Shown here: positions 23,957 to 31,504 of the stretch, in pieces | Numbering within the stretch: position 1 is the first letter of the stretch | How the letters are laid out: each line of letters starts with the position of its first letter | Assembly (NCBI GenBank): GCA_044506565.1 | Contig: JBIQKN010000025.1 | Location: 1-39,101 of the forward strand | Length of the DNA stretch: 39,101 nucleotides | Source: Croceibacterium_A sp044506565 | GTDB taxonomy: Bacteria; Pseudomonadota; Alphaproteobacteria; Sphingomonadales; Sphingomonadaceae | Direction: 5' to 3' | The notes under the pieces: generated by a model | The model's input: the letters and a program-made list of their open reading frames with translations, nothing else | Told to the model about the DNA's origin: nothing | The model's database searches: none | Program-made: the position numbers and the translations under genes

Positions 23957-24379
23957 TCACCCTGCCCGATGATACGGATGGCCGGCAAGCAGGCTGGTCG
24001 CGCGAAACAGCTGCTCGAGCAGCATCGCCCGGGCGAGCAGGTGCGGCCAGGTTGCCTTGCCGAAGGCCATTAGGCGGTCCGCCGCGTCGCGGTCGGCGCG
24101 GGTATGGCCGTCGGCGGCGCCGATCAGGAAGCGGGTCTCGCGAATGCCGTTGTCACGCCAGTCGCGCAGCAATTCGGCAAGCTCCTCGGACGAGACCTGC
24201 GAGCCGCGCTCGTCGAGCAGGATCGTGCGGAATGGCGTCTGCGGCTCGGGTATCCGCCCGCCGCGGTCGGACAGCTCCGTGAGCCGCAGCGGCCAGGCGA
24301 TGCGTTTCGCGTAACGCTCGACCAGCTCCGCCTCGGGCGAGCGGCCGATCTTCCCGCGGGCGATTACGTGCAGCAGCAT
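23957..24379 (-). CDS. rlmH: 23S rRNA pseudouridine(1915)-N3-methyltransferase RlmH
   Basis: A 140-residue SPOUT-fold methyltransferase that uses S-adenosylmethionine to methylate pseudouridine 1915 of 23S rRNA in assembled ribosomes. The cofactor knot shows as FLIGAADGH and the highly conserved end LEQLFRATSLLAGHPYHR. It is shorter than the E. coli protein (155) but within family range. It follows rsfS by 37 bp, the common rsfS-rlmH pairing, and envC follows after 4 bp. Confidence 0.95.
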   Translation of the reverse strand: MLLHVIARGKIGRSPEAELVERYAKRIAWPLRLTELSDRGGRIPEPQTPFRTILLDERGSQVSSEELAELLRDWRDNGIRETRFLIGAADGHTRADRDAADRLMAFGKATWPHLLARAMLLEQLFRATSLLAGHPYHRAG

Positions 24380-24416
24380 GGCCGACGCCTAGCCGACGCT
24401 GCGGGGCGAAGAAATG

Positions 24417-24788
24417 CTAGGCCCGCCCGCCGGCGGCGACAGTGCCTTCGCCGAAGCCCCACATGCGCTCGAGGTTGTAGAAGCTGCGCACTTCGGGACG
24501 GAACAGGTGAACGACTACGTCGCCGGCGTCGATCAGCACCCAGTCGGCCGCAGGCAGCCCCTCGATGCGCGGGGTGCCGTGGCCCTCCTTCTTGAGCCGT
24601 TCGGCGAGCTTGGTCGCCATCGCCGCGACCTGCCGGGTGGAGCGCCCGGAGGCGATCACCAGGTGGTCGGCGATGCTCGACTTGCCCTCGAGGGGGATGG
24701 TGACGAGGTCCTGCGCCTGGTCCTCGTCGAGCTGGTCGAGGATCAGCGCATGGACGGAGCCGGGGGCGGCGGGGGCGGTGTCGGGCAT
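24417..24788 (-). CDS. rsfS: ribosome silencing factor RsfS
   Basis: A 123-residue protein that binds large-subunit protein L14 and blocks subunit joining when nutrients are poor. The core matches the family: GKSSIADHLVIASGRSTRQVAAMA, GLPAADWVLIDAGDVVVHLF and RPEVRSFYNLERMWG. I place the start at ATG 24788, which gives normal family length. An in-frame ATG at 24863 would add 25 low-complexity residues (148 total) and cannot be excluded, since neither start has a well-placed ribosome-binding site. It lies between nadD and rlmH, a widely conserved order. Confidence 0.92.
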   Translation of the reverse strand: MPDTAPAAPGSVHALILDQLDEDQAQDLVTIPLEGKSSIADHLVIASGRSTRQVAAMATKLAERLKKEGHGTPRIEGLPAADWVLIDAGDVVVHLFRPEVRSFYNLERMWGFGEGTVAAGGRA

Positions 24789-24917
24789 GTCAGTGATGGA
24801 GACGATGGTCGAAGGCGCGGAAGGTTCCGGCCGGGCTTGCGCCCCTGGGGTCGCGGACGTCATCGTAGCGGGTCATGCTCCTTGCGGGAATGGACGGCGG
24901 CAGCACGGGCGCAAGCC

Positions 24918-25586
24918 TCATGCGCTCGCCCCCCGGGCCGGATCGGCCCCTGCCGGATCGTGAATGAGGGAATGCGTCACCCCGTCCCTGGGCGATGGCC
25001 CGCCGAAGCGGCTGGCCCAGTCGGGATCCGCAAGGCGCACCTGGGTGGCCGAGCGCGGATCGGGGTCGAAACGCAGTTCAATCAGCGCGGGAGCGCTCCA
25101 TTCGTCCCGGTTCTTCATGCTGTCCGCAGCCAACCGGTAACGCCGCAGCCAGGCCATCGCGGGGCTCGCGAGGGCGACGTCATCATATCCGGGGCGGGCA
25201 ATCACCGCAATCGGCATTTCCCGGGCTATCTGGCGCCAGTCCTTCCACAGATGGAACTGGGCAAGGTTGTCGGCCCCCATCAGCCAGATGAAGCCGCGGC
25301 GCGGAAAGCGCCGCTTCAGCGCCCGCAGCGTGTCGATCGTGTAGCGCGTGCCGAGCTCGCGCTCGATCGCCGTCACGCGGATCGGCGCTCGCCGCGCCAT
25401 CGCCTGCGCCGATCGCACCCGTGCCGCAAGCGGGGCCATGCCCTCCCTCGGCTTGAGCGGGTTGCCCGGCGAAACGAGCCACCAGATCTCGTCGAGGCCC
25501 AGCGCCTGGGCGGCGTACAGGCTGATCGCCCGGTGCCCGCCGTGCGCCGGGTTGAAGCTCCCACCGAGGAGCCCGGTCCTCTTCAC
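24918..25586 (-). CDS. nadD: nicotinate-nucleotide adenylyltransferase NadD
   Basis: A 222-residue enzyme that joins ATP and nicotinate mononucleotide to make deamido-NAD, an essential step of NAD synthesis. The nucleotidyltransferase motif GLLGGSFNPAHGGH is at the N-terminus. WLVSPGNPLK, TRYTIDTLRALKRRFP and LMGADNLAQFHLWKDW follow as expected. The start is GTG at 25586, overlapping the stop of the aldo/keto reductase as GTGA. The order proA-(AKR)-nadD-rsfS-rlmH is the common bacterial arrangement apart from the inserted reductase. Confidence 0.95.
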   Translation of the reverse strand: MKRTGLLGGSFNPAHGGHRAISLYAAQALGLDEIWWLVSPGNPLKPREGMAPLAARVRSAQAMARRAPIRVTAIERELGTRYTIDTLRALKRRFPRRGFIWLMGADNLAQFHLWKDWRQIAREMPIAVIARPGYDDVALASPAMAWLRRYRLAADSMKNRDEWSAPALIELRFDPDPRSATQVRLADPDWASRFGGPSPRDGVTHSLIHDPAGADPARGASA

Positions 25587-26635
25587 TTCGGCTGGCGGCG
25601 CGGCGTGACGCGGAACCCGTGGCGGGTGTTCTGCGAGGCGATCGCCCAGGCCGGGTACTCGGGCTCGGGCTCGCCGAGCGCGTCGAGCCTCGCGAGTTCA
25701 TCGGCGGTCAGTTCGACGTCGCTCGCGACGAGATTCTCGGCCAGCTGGTCGGGACGCCGCGCACCGACGATCACGCTCGAGACGACGTCCTTGTGCAGCA
25801 GCCAGGCGAGCGCGATCGCCGAAACCGCGACGCCGCGGCTCTCCGCCATCGGCCGCATAGCGTCGACGAGGTCGAATGCGAGCGCCTTGTCGGTCCGCGG
25901 GAAGTCGAGCTTGGCGCGGCGGCCTTCGCCTTCGGCCGTGTCGTCCGCACCGCGCGCGTACTTGCCCGACAATAGCCCGCCGGCGAGCGGGCTCCACACC
26001 ATCAGCCCGAGCCCCTCGCTCTGCATCATCGGCACCAGCTCGCGCTCGAGTTCGCGGTTGGCGGCGGTGTAGAGCGCCTGGACCGAAACGAACTTGTCCC
26101 ATCCGCGGCGCTCGCAGATGCCGAGCGCCTTGGCGATCTGCCACGCCGCCCAGTTGGAGACGCCGACGTAGCGCGCGCGGCCCGAGCGGACGATGTCCTC
26201 GAGCGCGCGCAGCGTTTCCTCCATGCCGCAGTTCGGGTCCCAGCCGTGGACCTGGTAGAGGTCGACATGGTCGAGCCCGAGCCGGGCGAGGCTGGCGTCG
26301 ATCTGGTGCAGCAGGTGGTAGCGGTTGGCGCCGGCGTCGTTGGGCCCCTCGCCCATCGGCCCCATGCCCTTGGTCGCGATCACCACCCGGTCGCGAGCCA
26401 CGCCGAGAGTGCGCAGCGCGCCGCCGACGAACTCCTCGCTCTGGCCGGCCGTGTAGAGGTTGGCGGTGTCGATGAAGTTGACCCCGGCCTCGAGTGCCTG
26501 CCGGACCAGCGCCGTCGAGCCCTCCTGGTCGAGGTCGTGTTGGAAGAACCCGCTCGGCTTGTTGCCGAAAGTCATCGCCCCGAGGCACAGCTCCGAGACG
26601 ACGAGGCCGGACTGGCCGAGGCGGTTGTAGCGCAT
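25583..26635 (-). CDS. aldo/keto reductase
   Basis: A 350-residue NADPH-dependent oxidoreductase with the TIM-barrel AKR fold; the substrate is unknown. Catalytic tetrad residues are visible: Asp and Tyr in FIDTANLYTAGQSEE, Lys in VIATKGM, and His in LYQVHGWDP. The cofactor site includes GVSNWAAWQ and the C-terminal VIVGARRPDQLAENL. It is of the YajO/Gre3-like group by general pattern. ATG 26635 has AGGAG 8 bases upstream, but that site is inside a hairpin (26643-26674) that could hide it. It sits between proA and nadD, an unusual place, and overlaps nadD by 4 bp. Confidence 0.92.
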   Translation of the reverse strand: MRYNRLGQSGLVVSELCLGAMTFGNKPSGFFQHDLDQEGSTALVRQALEAGVNFIDTANLYTAGQSEEFVGGALRTLGVARDRVVIATKGMGPMGEGPNDAGANRYHLLHQIDASLARLGLDHVDLYQVHGWDPNCGMEETLRALEDIVRSGRARYVGVSNWAAWQIAKALGICERRGWDKFVSVQALYTAANRELERELVPMMQSEGLGLMVWSPLAGGLLSGKYARGADDTAEGEGRRAKLDFPRTDKALAFDLVDAMRPMAESRGVAVSAIALAWLLHKDVVSSVIVGARRPDQLAENLVASDVELTADELARLDALGEPEPEYPAWAIASQNTRHGFRVTPRRQPK

Positions 26636-26642
26636 GGAACGT

Positions 26643-26674
26643 CTCCTGTTCGCGCCGGTCTAGGCGGACAGGAG
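26643..26674 (-). promoter_or_regulatory. hairpin covering the aldo/keto reductase ribosome-binding site
   Basis: In the minus-strand RNA, CTCCTGT (26674-26668) pairs perfectly with ACAGGAG (26649-26643) across an 18-base loop that can itself fold (CCG with CGG). The 3' arm contains the AGGAG of the reductase. It lies in the 47-bp gap after proA. It could limit reductase translation or act as a partial stop after proA; there is no T-run. Confidence 0.45.
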
Positions 26675-26682
26675 CGAGGCGT

Positions 26683-27957
26683 TCAAGGCCGCGTTTCGCC
26701 GTGGCCGCGGACCTGCCACTTGTAGGTCGTCAGCCCCTCGAGCGCGACAGGCCCGCGGGCATGCAGCCGGCCGGTGGCGATGCCGATCTCGGCGCCGAGA
26801 CCGAACTCGCCGCCGTCGGCGAACTGGCTCGAGGCGTTGACCATCACGATCGCACTGTCGACCTCGGCGAGGAAGCGCTCGGCGGCGTCGCTGTCTCCGG
26901 TCACGATCGCGTCGGTGTGGCCGGAGGAATGCCGCGCGATGTGTTCGAGCGCGGCGTCGAGCCCGTCGACCACCGCAACGGAGAGGATCGCATCGAGGTA
27001 CTCGGTATCCCAGTCGTTGGCGCTCGCGCGATCGATACGCGGGTCGAGCGCCAGCGCGCGCGGATCGCCGCGCAGCTCGCAGCCGCTGTCGAGCAGCGCG
27101 CGCACGACGTCGACGGAGCCGGGGAAGGCCGCATCGAGCAGCAGCGTCTCCATCGCCCCGCAGATACCCGTGCGGCGCATCTTGGCGTTGAGCGCGAGGC
27201 TGGCCGCCATCGCCGGGTCCGCCGCCGAATGGACGTAAGTGTGGCAGATGCCGTCGAGATGGGCGAGGACCGGGACGCGGGCGTCGTTCTGCACACGGGC
27301 GACGAGGCTCTTGCCGCCGCGCGGGACGATCATGTCGATCAGTCCGGCCGCGCGCAGCATCGCGCCGACCGCCTCGCGGTCCTGTGTAGGCAACAGCTGC
27401 ACCGCCGCGACAGGGACGCCGGCGGCGGCGAGACCTTCGACTAGCGCGGCGTGGATCGCGCGGTTCGAGTGCACCGCCTCGCTGCCGCCGCGCAGCAGTG
27501 CCGCGTTTCCGCTCCTGAGGCACAGCGCCGCCGCATCGGCGGTCACGTTCGGCCGGCTCTCGTAGATGATTCCGATCAGCCCGATCGGGATGCGGATCCG
27601 CGTCAATTCGAGACCGCTCGGCACAGTGCTGCGGTCGATGACCTGGCCGACGGGATCGGGCAGCGCGGCAACCTGCTCGAGCGCGGCGGCAATTCCCCCG
27701 AGACGACCTTCGTCCAGCTTGAGCCGGTCGAGCATCGCGGGTGAGAGCCCGTTCGCCTGCCCCGCCGCCAGGTCGCGGGCATTTGCCTCGAGGATCCGTG
27801 CCGAAGCCGCGCGCAGCGCCGCGGCGGCCGACCGCAGTGCCGCAGCCTTGGCGGGATCGTCCATCCGGGCCAGCTCGCGTTGCGCCGCGCGGCCGGCCTG
27901 CGCGAGCTCGGCAACGAGCGATTCGGGATCGGCGACGGGCTGCGGCTGGGTCGACAT
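26683..27957 (-). CDS. proA: glutamate-5-semialdehyde dehydrogenase (gamma-glutamyl phosphate reductase) ProA
   Basis: A 424-residue NADPH enzyme reducing gamma-glutamyl phosphate to glutamate semialdehyde, the second step of proline synthesis. Typical stretches are IRIPIGLIGIIYESRPNVT, LCLRSGNAALLRGGSEA, DMIVPRGGKSLVARVQ, and the catalytic cysteine in LNAKMRRTGICGAMETLL; EFGLGAEIGIATGRLHARGPV closes it. ATG 27957 is the natural start. proB is not adjacent. proA heads the long minus-strand run. A weak promoter-like pair (CTGACA at 27993-27988, TAAGGG at 27970-27965, 17 bp apart) lies just upstream. Confidence 0.96.
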   Translation of the reverse strand: MSTQPQPVADPESLVAELAQAGRAAQRELARMDDPAKAAALRSAAAALRAASARILEANARDLAAGQANGLSPAMLDRLKLDEGRLGGIAAALEQVAALPDPVGQVIDRSTVPSGLELTRIRIPIGLIGIIYESRPNVTADAAALCLRSGNAALLRGGSEAVHSNRAIHAALVEGLAAAGVPVAAVQLLPTQDREAVGAMLRAAGLIDMIVPRGGKSLVARVQNDARVPVLAHLDGICHTYVHSAADPAMAASLALNAKMRRTGICGAMETLLLDAAFPGSVDVVRALLDSGCELRGDPRALALDPRIDRASANDWDTEYLDAILSVAVVDGLDAALEHIARHSSGHTDAIVTGDSDAAERFLAEVDSAIVMVNASSQFADGGEFGLGAEIGIATGRLHARGPVALEGLTTYKWQVRGHGETRP

Positions 27958-28117
27958 GCGGCCGCCCTTATCATCCGCCTCGCGGGCTGTCAGCGCGAAT
28001 TGAAGCGAGCGCGATTCGCGCGCGCGGCGGGCGGGTTCCCGGCAGGAAGACGCCTTGCAAACGGCTCGTCGTGATTCAGGTTCGACTCGCCCGAAACGTT
28101 AACGCATGGATTCGACG

Positions 28118-28134
28118 CCGGCCGGTTCGGCCGG
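28118..28134 (+). promoter_or_regulatory. GC hairpin in the leader region of the M23 gene
   Basis: CCGGCCG and CGGCCGG form a 7-bp perfect stem with a GTT loop, ending 42 bases before the TTG start of the M23 peptidase, in the 219-bp divergent region shared with proA. It could be a leader hairpin or a binding site; there is no direct sign of function. Confidence 0.3.
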
Positions 28135-28176
28135 TAGCCCCCCTGCAACGATTGGGTCGGGACAAACGGGGTCCAC

Positions 28177-29349
28177 TTGAAAAAGATAACCGCCGGCACT
28201 CTTCGGGAGAGCCTGCGGAACTGGTTTCCGGAGCGCGAATTCTTCATGCGTTCCCAAGGCCAGGTCCGCTTCATCACCATCACCTCACGGATGCAGATTA
28301 CTGCAGCGGCTCTGGTCGTCGCATTGATCGGCGGCTGGGCATTGTCGATGGGCGTGATGGCGGTGCGGCAGTATCAGTCCGAAGCCGCGCGCTGGTCGCT
28401 GCTCGAGCGCGAGGCGGAGGTAGCGACCGCGGAAAACCGGGTCGACGCCTATCGCGACGATCTCGCCCAGGTGACCAGCGACCTCGAACGACGCCAGCAG
28501 TTCCTCGAGGAAATGACCGAGATGCTCCCGGCCGACGCGCTCGACAGCGAGACCGTCAGCGACAGCTCGAGCGAGGCCGCGAAAACGGTCGAGAAGGTCA
28601 GCGCCTCGATCCCCGAGGCCGCCACGCTGGCCCGCGTCGAAGCGCGCCAGCTCGCCCTCGTCGAGCGCCTCACCCATTTCGCCGACCTGCGCGCCGCACG
28701 CGCCGAGGCCGCGCTGCGCAAGCTCGGGCTCGACCCGCGAGCGATGATCGCCGCGACGCGGGTCGGCATGGGCGGTCCGTTCGAGCGCCTCTCGACCGAA
28801 CGCGACGGCTCGCTCGACCCGCGCTTCGAGCGGCTCGGCTTGAGCCTCGCGCGGATGGACGCGCTCGAACGCGGACTCAACGGCATCCCGCAGGTCATGC
28901 CGGCCGACATGCACATGATCTCGTCGGGCTTCGGCTATCGCGCGGATCCGTTCCACGGCGGCGCGGCGATGCACGCCGGGCTCGACTTCCGCGGGCCGCT
29001 CGGCTCGCCGATCCACGCGGCGGCCGACGGCAAGGTTACCTTCGTGGGCACCAAGTCCGGTTACGGAAAGGTCGTCGAAGTCAGCCATGGCAACGGCATG
29101 ATGACCCGCTACGCCCATATGTCCGCCTGGCGCGCCCGCGTCGGCCAGCAGGTCGAAGCCGGCGACGTGATCGGCCTCATCGGCAACACCGGTCGATCGA
29201 CCGGTCCGCACCTCCATTTCGAAGTCCGCATTCATGGCCGCGCGGTCAACCCGCGCCCGTTCCTGGAGACCGCTCCCGATGTTCTCGAAGAAGCCCGAGC
29301 CGACAGCACCCGTCGCGTCGCCGCGACCACCGGCGCGCGCCGTGGCTAA
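28177..29349 (+). CDS. M23-family peptidoglycan endopeptidase, membrane anchored
   Basis: A 390-residue cell-wall hydrolase. A basic cytoplasmic segment with FPEREFFMRSQGQVRF precedes one membrane helix (about residues 42-62). A coiled coil (about 68-190) and a C-terminal LytM domain follow. Its zinc ligands are intact: HAGLDFRG (His, Asp) and GPHLHFEVRIHG (HxH), so it should cut peptide cross-links. I use TTG 28177 because the conserved N-terminal segment begins there and ACGGGG lies close upstream; an ATG at 28246 would remove it. It overlaps the bactofilin by 71 bp. M23 peptidases of the LmdC type work with bactofilins in other bacteria, so a shared shape or division role is likely. Confidence 0.92.
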   Translation: MKKITAGTLRESLRNWFPEREFFMRSQGQVRFITITSRMQITAAALVVALIGGWALSMGVMAVRQYQSEAARWSLLEREAEVATAENRVDAYRDDLAQVTSDLERRQQFLEEMTEMLPADALDSETVSDSSSEAAKTVEKVSASIPEAATLARVEARQLALVERLTHFADLRAARAEAALRKLGLDPRAMIAATRVGMGGPFERLSTERDGSLDPRFERLGLSLARMDALERGLNGIPQVMPADMHMISSGFGYRADPFHGGAAMHAGLDFRGPLGSPIHAAADGKVTFVGTKSGYGKVVEVSHGNGMMTRYAHMSAWRARVGQQVEAGDVIGLIGNTGRSTGPHLHFEVRIHGRAVNPRPFLETAPDVLEEARADSTRRVAATTGARRG

Positions 29350-29749
29350 TGGGGGCTCGACTTTCTCGGTGATCGGGGCGGACGTCACCATCAGGGGCGA
29401 TGTCGAGGCCTCGGCCGACCTGCACGTCGACGGCTCGGTCGTCGGCGACATCGCCTGCGCCACGCTGGTCCAGGGCGAATCGAGCCGCATCGAGGGAGCG
29501 ATCGCGTCAGACTCCGCGCGCCTCGCCGGCACCGTCAAGGGCACGATCAACGTGCGCGAGCTCGTGGTCCTCAAGACGGCGCGGATCGAGGGCGACGTCC
29601 ACTACGAGGCGTTGACGATCGAGCAGGGCGCGCAGGTCGAAGGCAAGTTCTCGCCCGACGCGGCGCAGCCGAAGGCCACCACCGCCGCGCAGCCGGGGGT
29701 GCTCGACCTCGGCAAGGACGACGAGGCGCGGCTCTCGCTGGCGAGCTGA
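29279..29749 (+). CDS. bactofilin
   Basis: A 156-residue cytoskeletal protein that polymerises without nucleotide at the inner membrane. The start MFSKKPEP is the usual bactofilin N-terminus, with a Pro-rich disordered stretch to about residue 28. The right-handed beta-helix repeats (GADVTIRGDVEASADLHVDG, then SSRIEGAIASDSARLAGTVKG and RELVVLKTARIEGDV) run to about 130, and a disordered tail follows. ATG 29279 has TGGAG about 10 bases upstream and is read in a different frame from the overlapping M23 gene. The pair is a known functional partnership in other proteobacteria: the filament positions the hydrolase. Confidence 0.93.
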   Translation: MFSKKPEPTAPVASPRPPARAVANGGSTFSVIGADVTIRGDVEASADLHVDGSVVGDIACATLVQGESSRIEGAIASDSARLAGTVKGTINVRELVVLKTARIEGDVHYEALTIEQGAQVEGKFSPDAAQPKATTAAQPGVLDLGKDDEARLSLAS

Positions 29750-29754
29750 CGCCT

Positions 29755-29775
29755 GCGGCGGGACGCGCCCGCCGC
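29755..29775. terminator. bidirectional hairpin between bactofilin and trcR
   Basis: GCGGCGGG (29755-29762) and CCCGCCGC (29768-29775) form a perfect 8-bp stem with a 5-base loop in the 27-bp gap between two convergent stops. It is placed to end both transcripts. Neither side has a strong T-run. Confidence 0.6.
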
Positions 29776-29776
29776 T

Positions 29777-30481
29777 TCAGACTTCGTTGGACGCTTCCGC
29801 GGCGCGCTTGGCGGTGAGCCAGGCCTCGGCCTCGGCTTCCTGCGCCGCCTCGACCGCGGCCTTGGCCGCGGCTTCGCGCTCGGCGCGCAGTTCGGCGATC
29901 AGCGTCTCGCGGTCGTCGCGCGCCTCGCCCGAGGCCTCGCCGGCTTCGTCGCCCGACCCGGCGCGCTTGGCCGCCCGGGCGACCGCCGCATCGAGCTCGC
30001 GCTGCGAGCACAGGCCGAGGGTGACGGGGTCCTTCGGCTGGATGTTCTGGATGTTCCAGTGGGTCCGGTCGCGGATCGCGTTGATCGTGTTGCGCGTGGT
30101 GCCGATCAGCTTGCCGATCTGTGCGTCCGAGATCTCCGGGTGGTTGCGCAGGATCCAGGCGATGCCGTCGGGCTTGTCCTGCCGCTTGGAGACCGGCGTA
30201 TAGCGCGGGCCCTTGGTCCGGCTGACGTCGACCGGGGCGCGCTGCATCTTCAGGCGGTAGTTGGGATCGGCCTGTCCGCGCTCGATTTCCTCGTGGGTCA
30301 GCTCGCCCGAGTGCACCGGATCGCGCCCGGTGTACTTGGAGCTGGCGAGATCGTCGGCCATCGCCTGGACCTCGAGGATGTGGAGCCCGCAGAACTCGGC
30401 GATCTGCTCGAAGCTCAGCGAGGTGTTGTCGACCAGCCACGAGGCGGTCGCATGGGGCATGAGAGGAGTGGGCTGGGCCAC
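29777..30481 (-). CDS. trcR: DUF1013 cell-cycle transcriptional regulator TrcR
   Basis: A 234-residue protein of the DUF1013 family. Its Caulobacter member TrcR associates with RNA polymerase and is tied to cell-cycle transcription. Diagnostic stretches are MPHATASWLVDNTSLSFEQI, AEFCGLHILEVQAMADD, LTHEEIERGQADPNYRLKM and a helix-turn-helix-like NHPEISDAQIGKLIGTTRNT. The C-terminal 70 residues are Ala/Glu rich and helical. I use GTG 30481 (MAQPTPLMPHAT) because GGAGA lies 7 bases upstream; ATG 30460 is an internal alternative. The function here is inferred from the family. Confidence 0.92.
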   Translation of the reverse strand: MAQPTPLMPHATASWLVDNTSLSFEQIAEFCGLHILEVQAMADDLASSKYTGRDPVHSGELTHEEIERGQADPNYRLKMQRAPVDVSRTKGPRYTPVSKRQDKPDGIAWILRNHPEISDAQIGKLIGTTRNTINAIRDRTHWNIQNIQPKDPVTLGLCSQRELDAAVARAAKRAGSGDEAGEASGEARDDRETLIAELRAEREAAAKAAVEAAQEAEAEAWLTAKRAAEASNEV

Positions 30482-30540
30482 GAGATGTCTCCGCTGAAAA
30501 TAGATAGGGCCGCCCCATCCGGAGCGGCCGCCGCGGTGGC

Positions 30541-30569
30541 GATGTAGGCGGATTGCAGGAAAACGGCAA
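30541..30569 (-). promoter_or_regulatory. candidate housekeeping promoter of trcR
   Basis: On the minus strand, TTGCCG (30569-30564), a 17-base spacer and TACATC (30546-30541). The start codon of trcR lies 60 bases downstream. Spacing is ideal; the second box is a moderate match. Confidence 0.45.
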
Positions 30570-30620
30570 GCGTTTGGAGGCCGGACGCCGGCGTCGAGCG
30601 ATGAAGGCTTTGCAGGCATC

Positions 30621-30639
30621 CTCTCTCGAGGCGAGAGAG
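30621..30639 (-). terminator. hairpin after the DUF8021-like gene
   Basis: CTCTCTCG and CGAGAGAG form a perfect 8-bp stem with a 3-base loop, starting one base after the stop of the minus-strand gene at 30641. It probably ends the quinone-oxidoreductase/DUF8021 transcript and insulates trcR. No T-run follows. Confidence 0.5.
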
Positions 30640-30640
30640 A

Positions 30641-31504
30641 TCAGGAACCCCAGAGCGATCGCATGTTGTAGGGCACCGTGATGAACACCGCCTCGACCCC
30701 GGCAATCTTGCTACCGGTGATCTTGAACAGCTCGAGCAACGCGAAGCTGTGCGGGAAGTGGAACACCGACTTCGTCTTCGTCACCCCATCGGTCCAGGTC
30801 ACGTCGACCACCTTGCCGGTGTGATCGATGAAACCGCCGGCCAGCACGAGGCCCTTCTCCTCGTCGACCAGAGGGAAGCGGCGGTCTCGCAAGCGATCGT
30901 CGTAGATGTACTGCCCGAGCCGGAACTGCTCGGCGCAGCCCATCGCCGCGATCGGATAGCCTTCGATGTTCGGGTTGTTGGTCGTCTGCAGCCCGTTCTC
31001 GATCCGGTCGCAGTCGTCGGTGAACTCGGTATGGAGCGTGCCGTCGTTGAGCTCCAGCGTGTCGAAATAGCCGTTGGCGATGGCGATCATCCTATCGCGC
31101 GGCACGCGTTCGGACGCCGGCACATCGGCCAGCATCAGCGGCCGCGGCGCGACGTAGGTCTCGATGCTGGGAAACGGCCCGAACTCCATGGCCCGGCAGA
31201 CGATCGTCTCGACTTCGCTTATCCGGCCGTCCGTCACGGCAAGGCGCAGTCCCATGATCGCCGGATGGCCGTGCTCCTCGACGATTCCGAACCACGCCAC
31301 CTGGCCGGTCACCGGATCGGCGGCCTTGAGGTCGTAGTCCGGCCGCCGGGCGCTGATCGTGTTCCATAGCCCGTCGCCGGGCTCGAGGCGGACGTTGTTC
31401 TCGGTCAACCGCGCGTCCCGCGCCCACGGCAGCCGCGACGGATCCCTGGCGACGAGCGCCTCGAGGTAGGATTCGGCGACGGCGTAGAGTTCGGTACGTT
31501 TCAT
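30641..31504 (-). CDS. DUF8021-like protein (NTF2-type fold suspected)
   Basis: A 287-residue protein of uncertain function, with no signal peptide or membrane helix. It appears to hold two similar halves: MKRTELYAVAESYLEALVARD with RLTENNVRLEPGDGLWNTI, and DRMIAIANGYFDTLELNDG with HTEFTDDCDRIENGLQTTN. This is the pattern of an NTF2/SnoaL-like domain in which a helix leads into a substrate pocket. The later part includes RRFPLVDEEKGLVLAGGFIDH. I associate it with DUF8021 proteins, some of which lie near aromatic or terpene metabolism, but no activity can be claimed. ATG 31504 overlaps the stop of the quinone oxidoreductase, so the two are coupled. Confidence 0.75.
   Translation of the reverse strand: MKRTELYAVAESYLEALVARDPSRLPWARDARLTENNVRLEPGDGLWNTISARRPDYDLKAADPVTGQVAWFGIVEEHGHPAIMGLRLAVTDGRISEVETIVCRAMEFGPFPSIETYVAPRPLMLADVPASERVPRDRMIAIANGYFDTLELNDGTLHTEFTDDCDRIENGLQTTNNPNIEGYPIAAMGCAEQFRLGQYIYDDRLRDRRFPLVDEEKGLVLAGGFIDHTGKVVDVTWTDGVTKTKSVFHFPHSFALLELFKITGSKIAGVEAVFITVPYNMRSLWGS

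Noticed and set aside
24792..24876. A short ORF starting at ATG 24876 (minus strand) after AAGGAG, before rsfS
   Set aside because: The ribosome-binding site is only one base from the ATG, the peptide is 27 residues, and it overlaps the optional N-terminal extension of rsfS.
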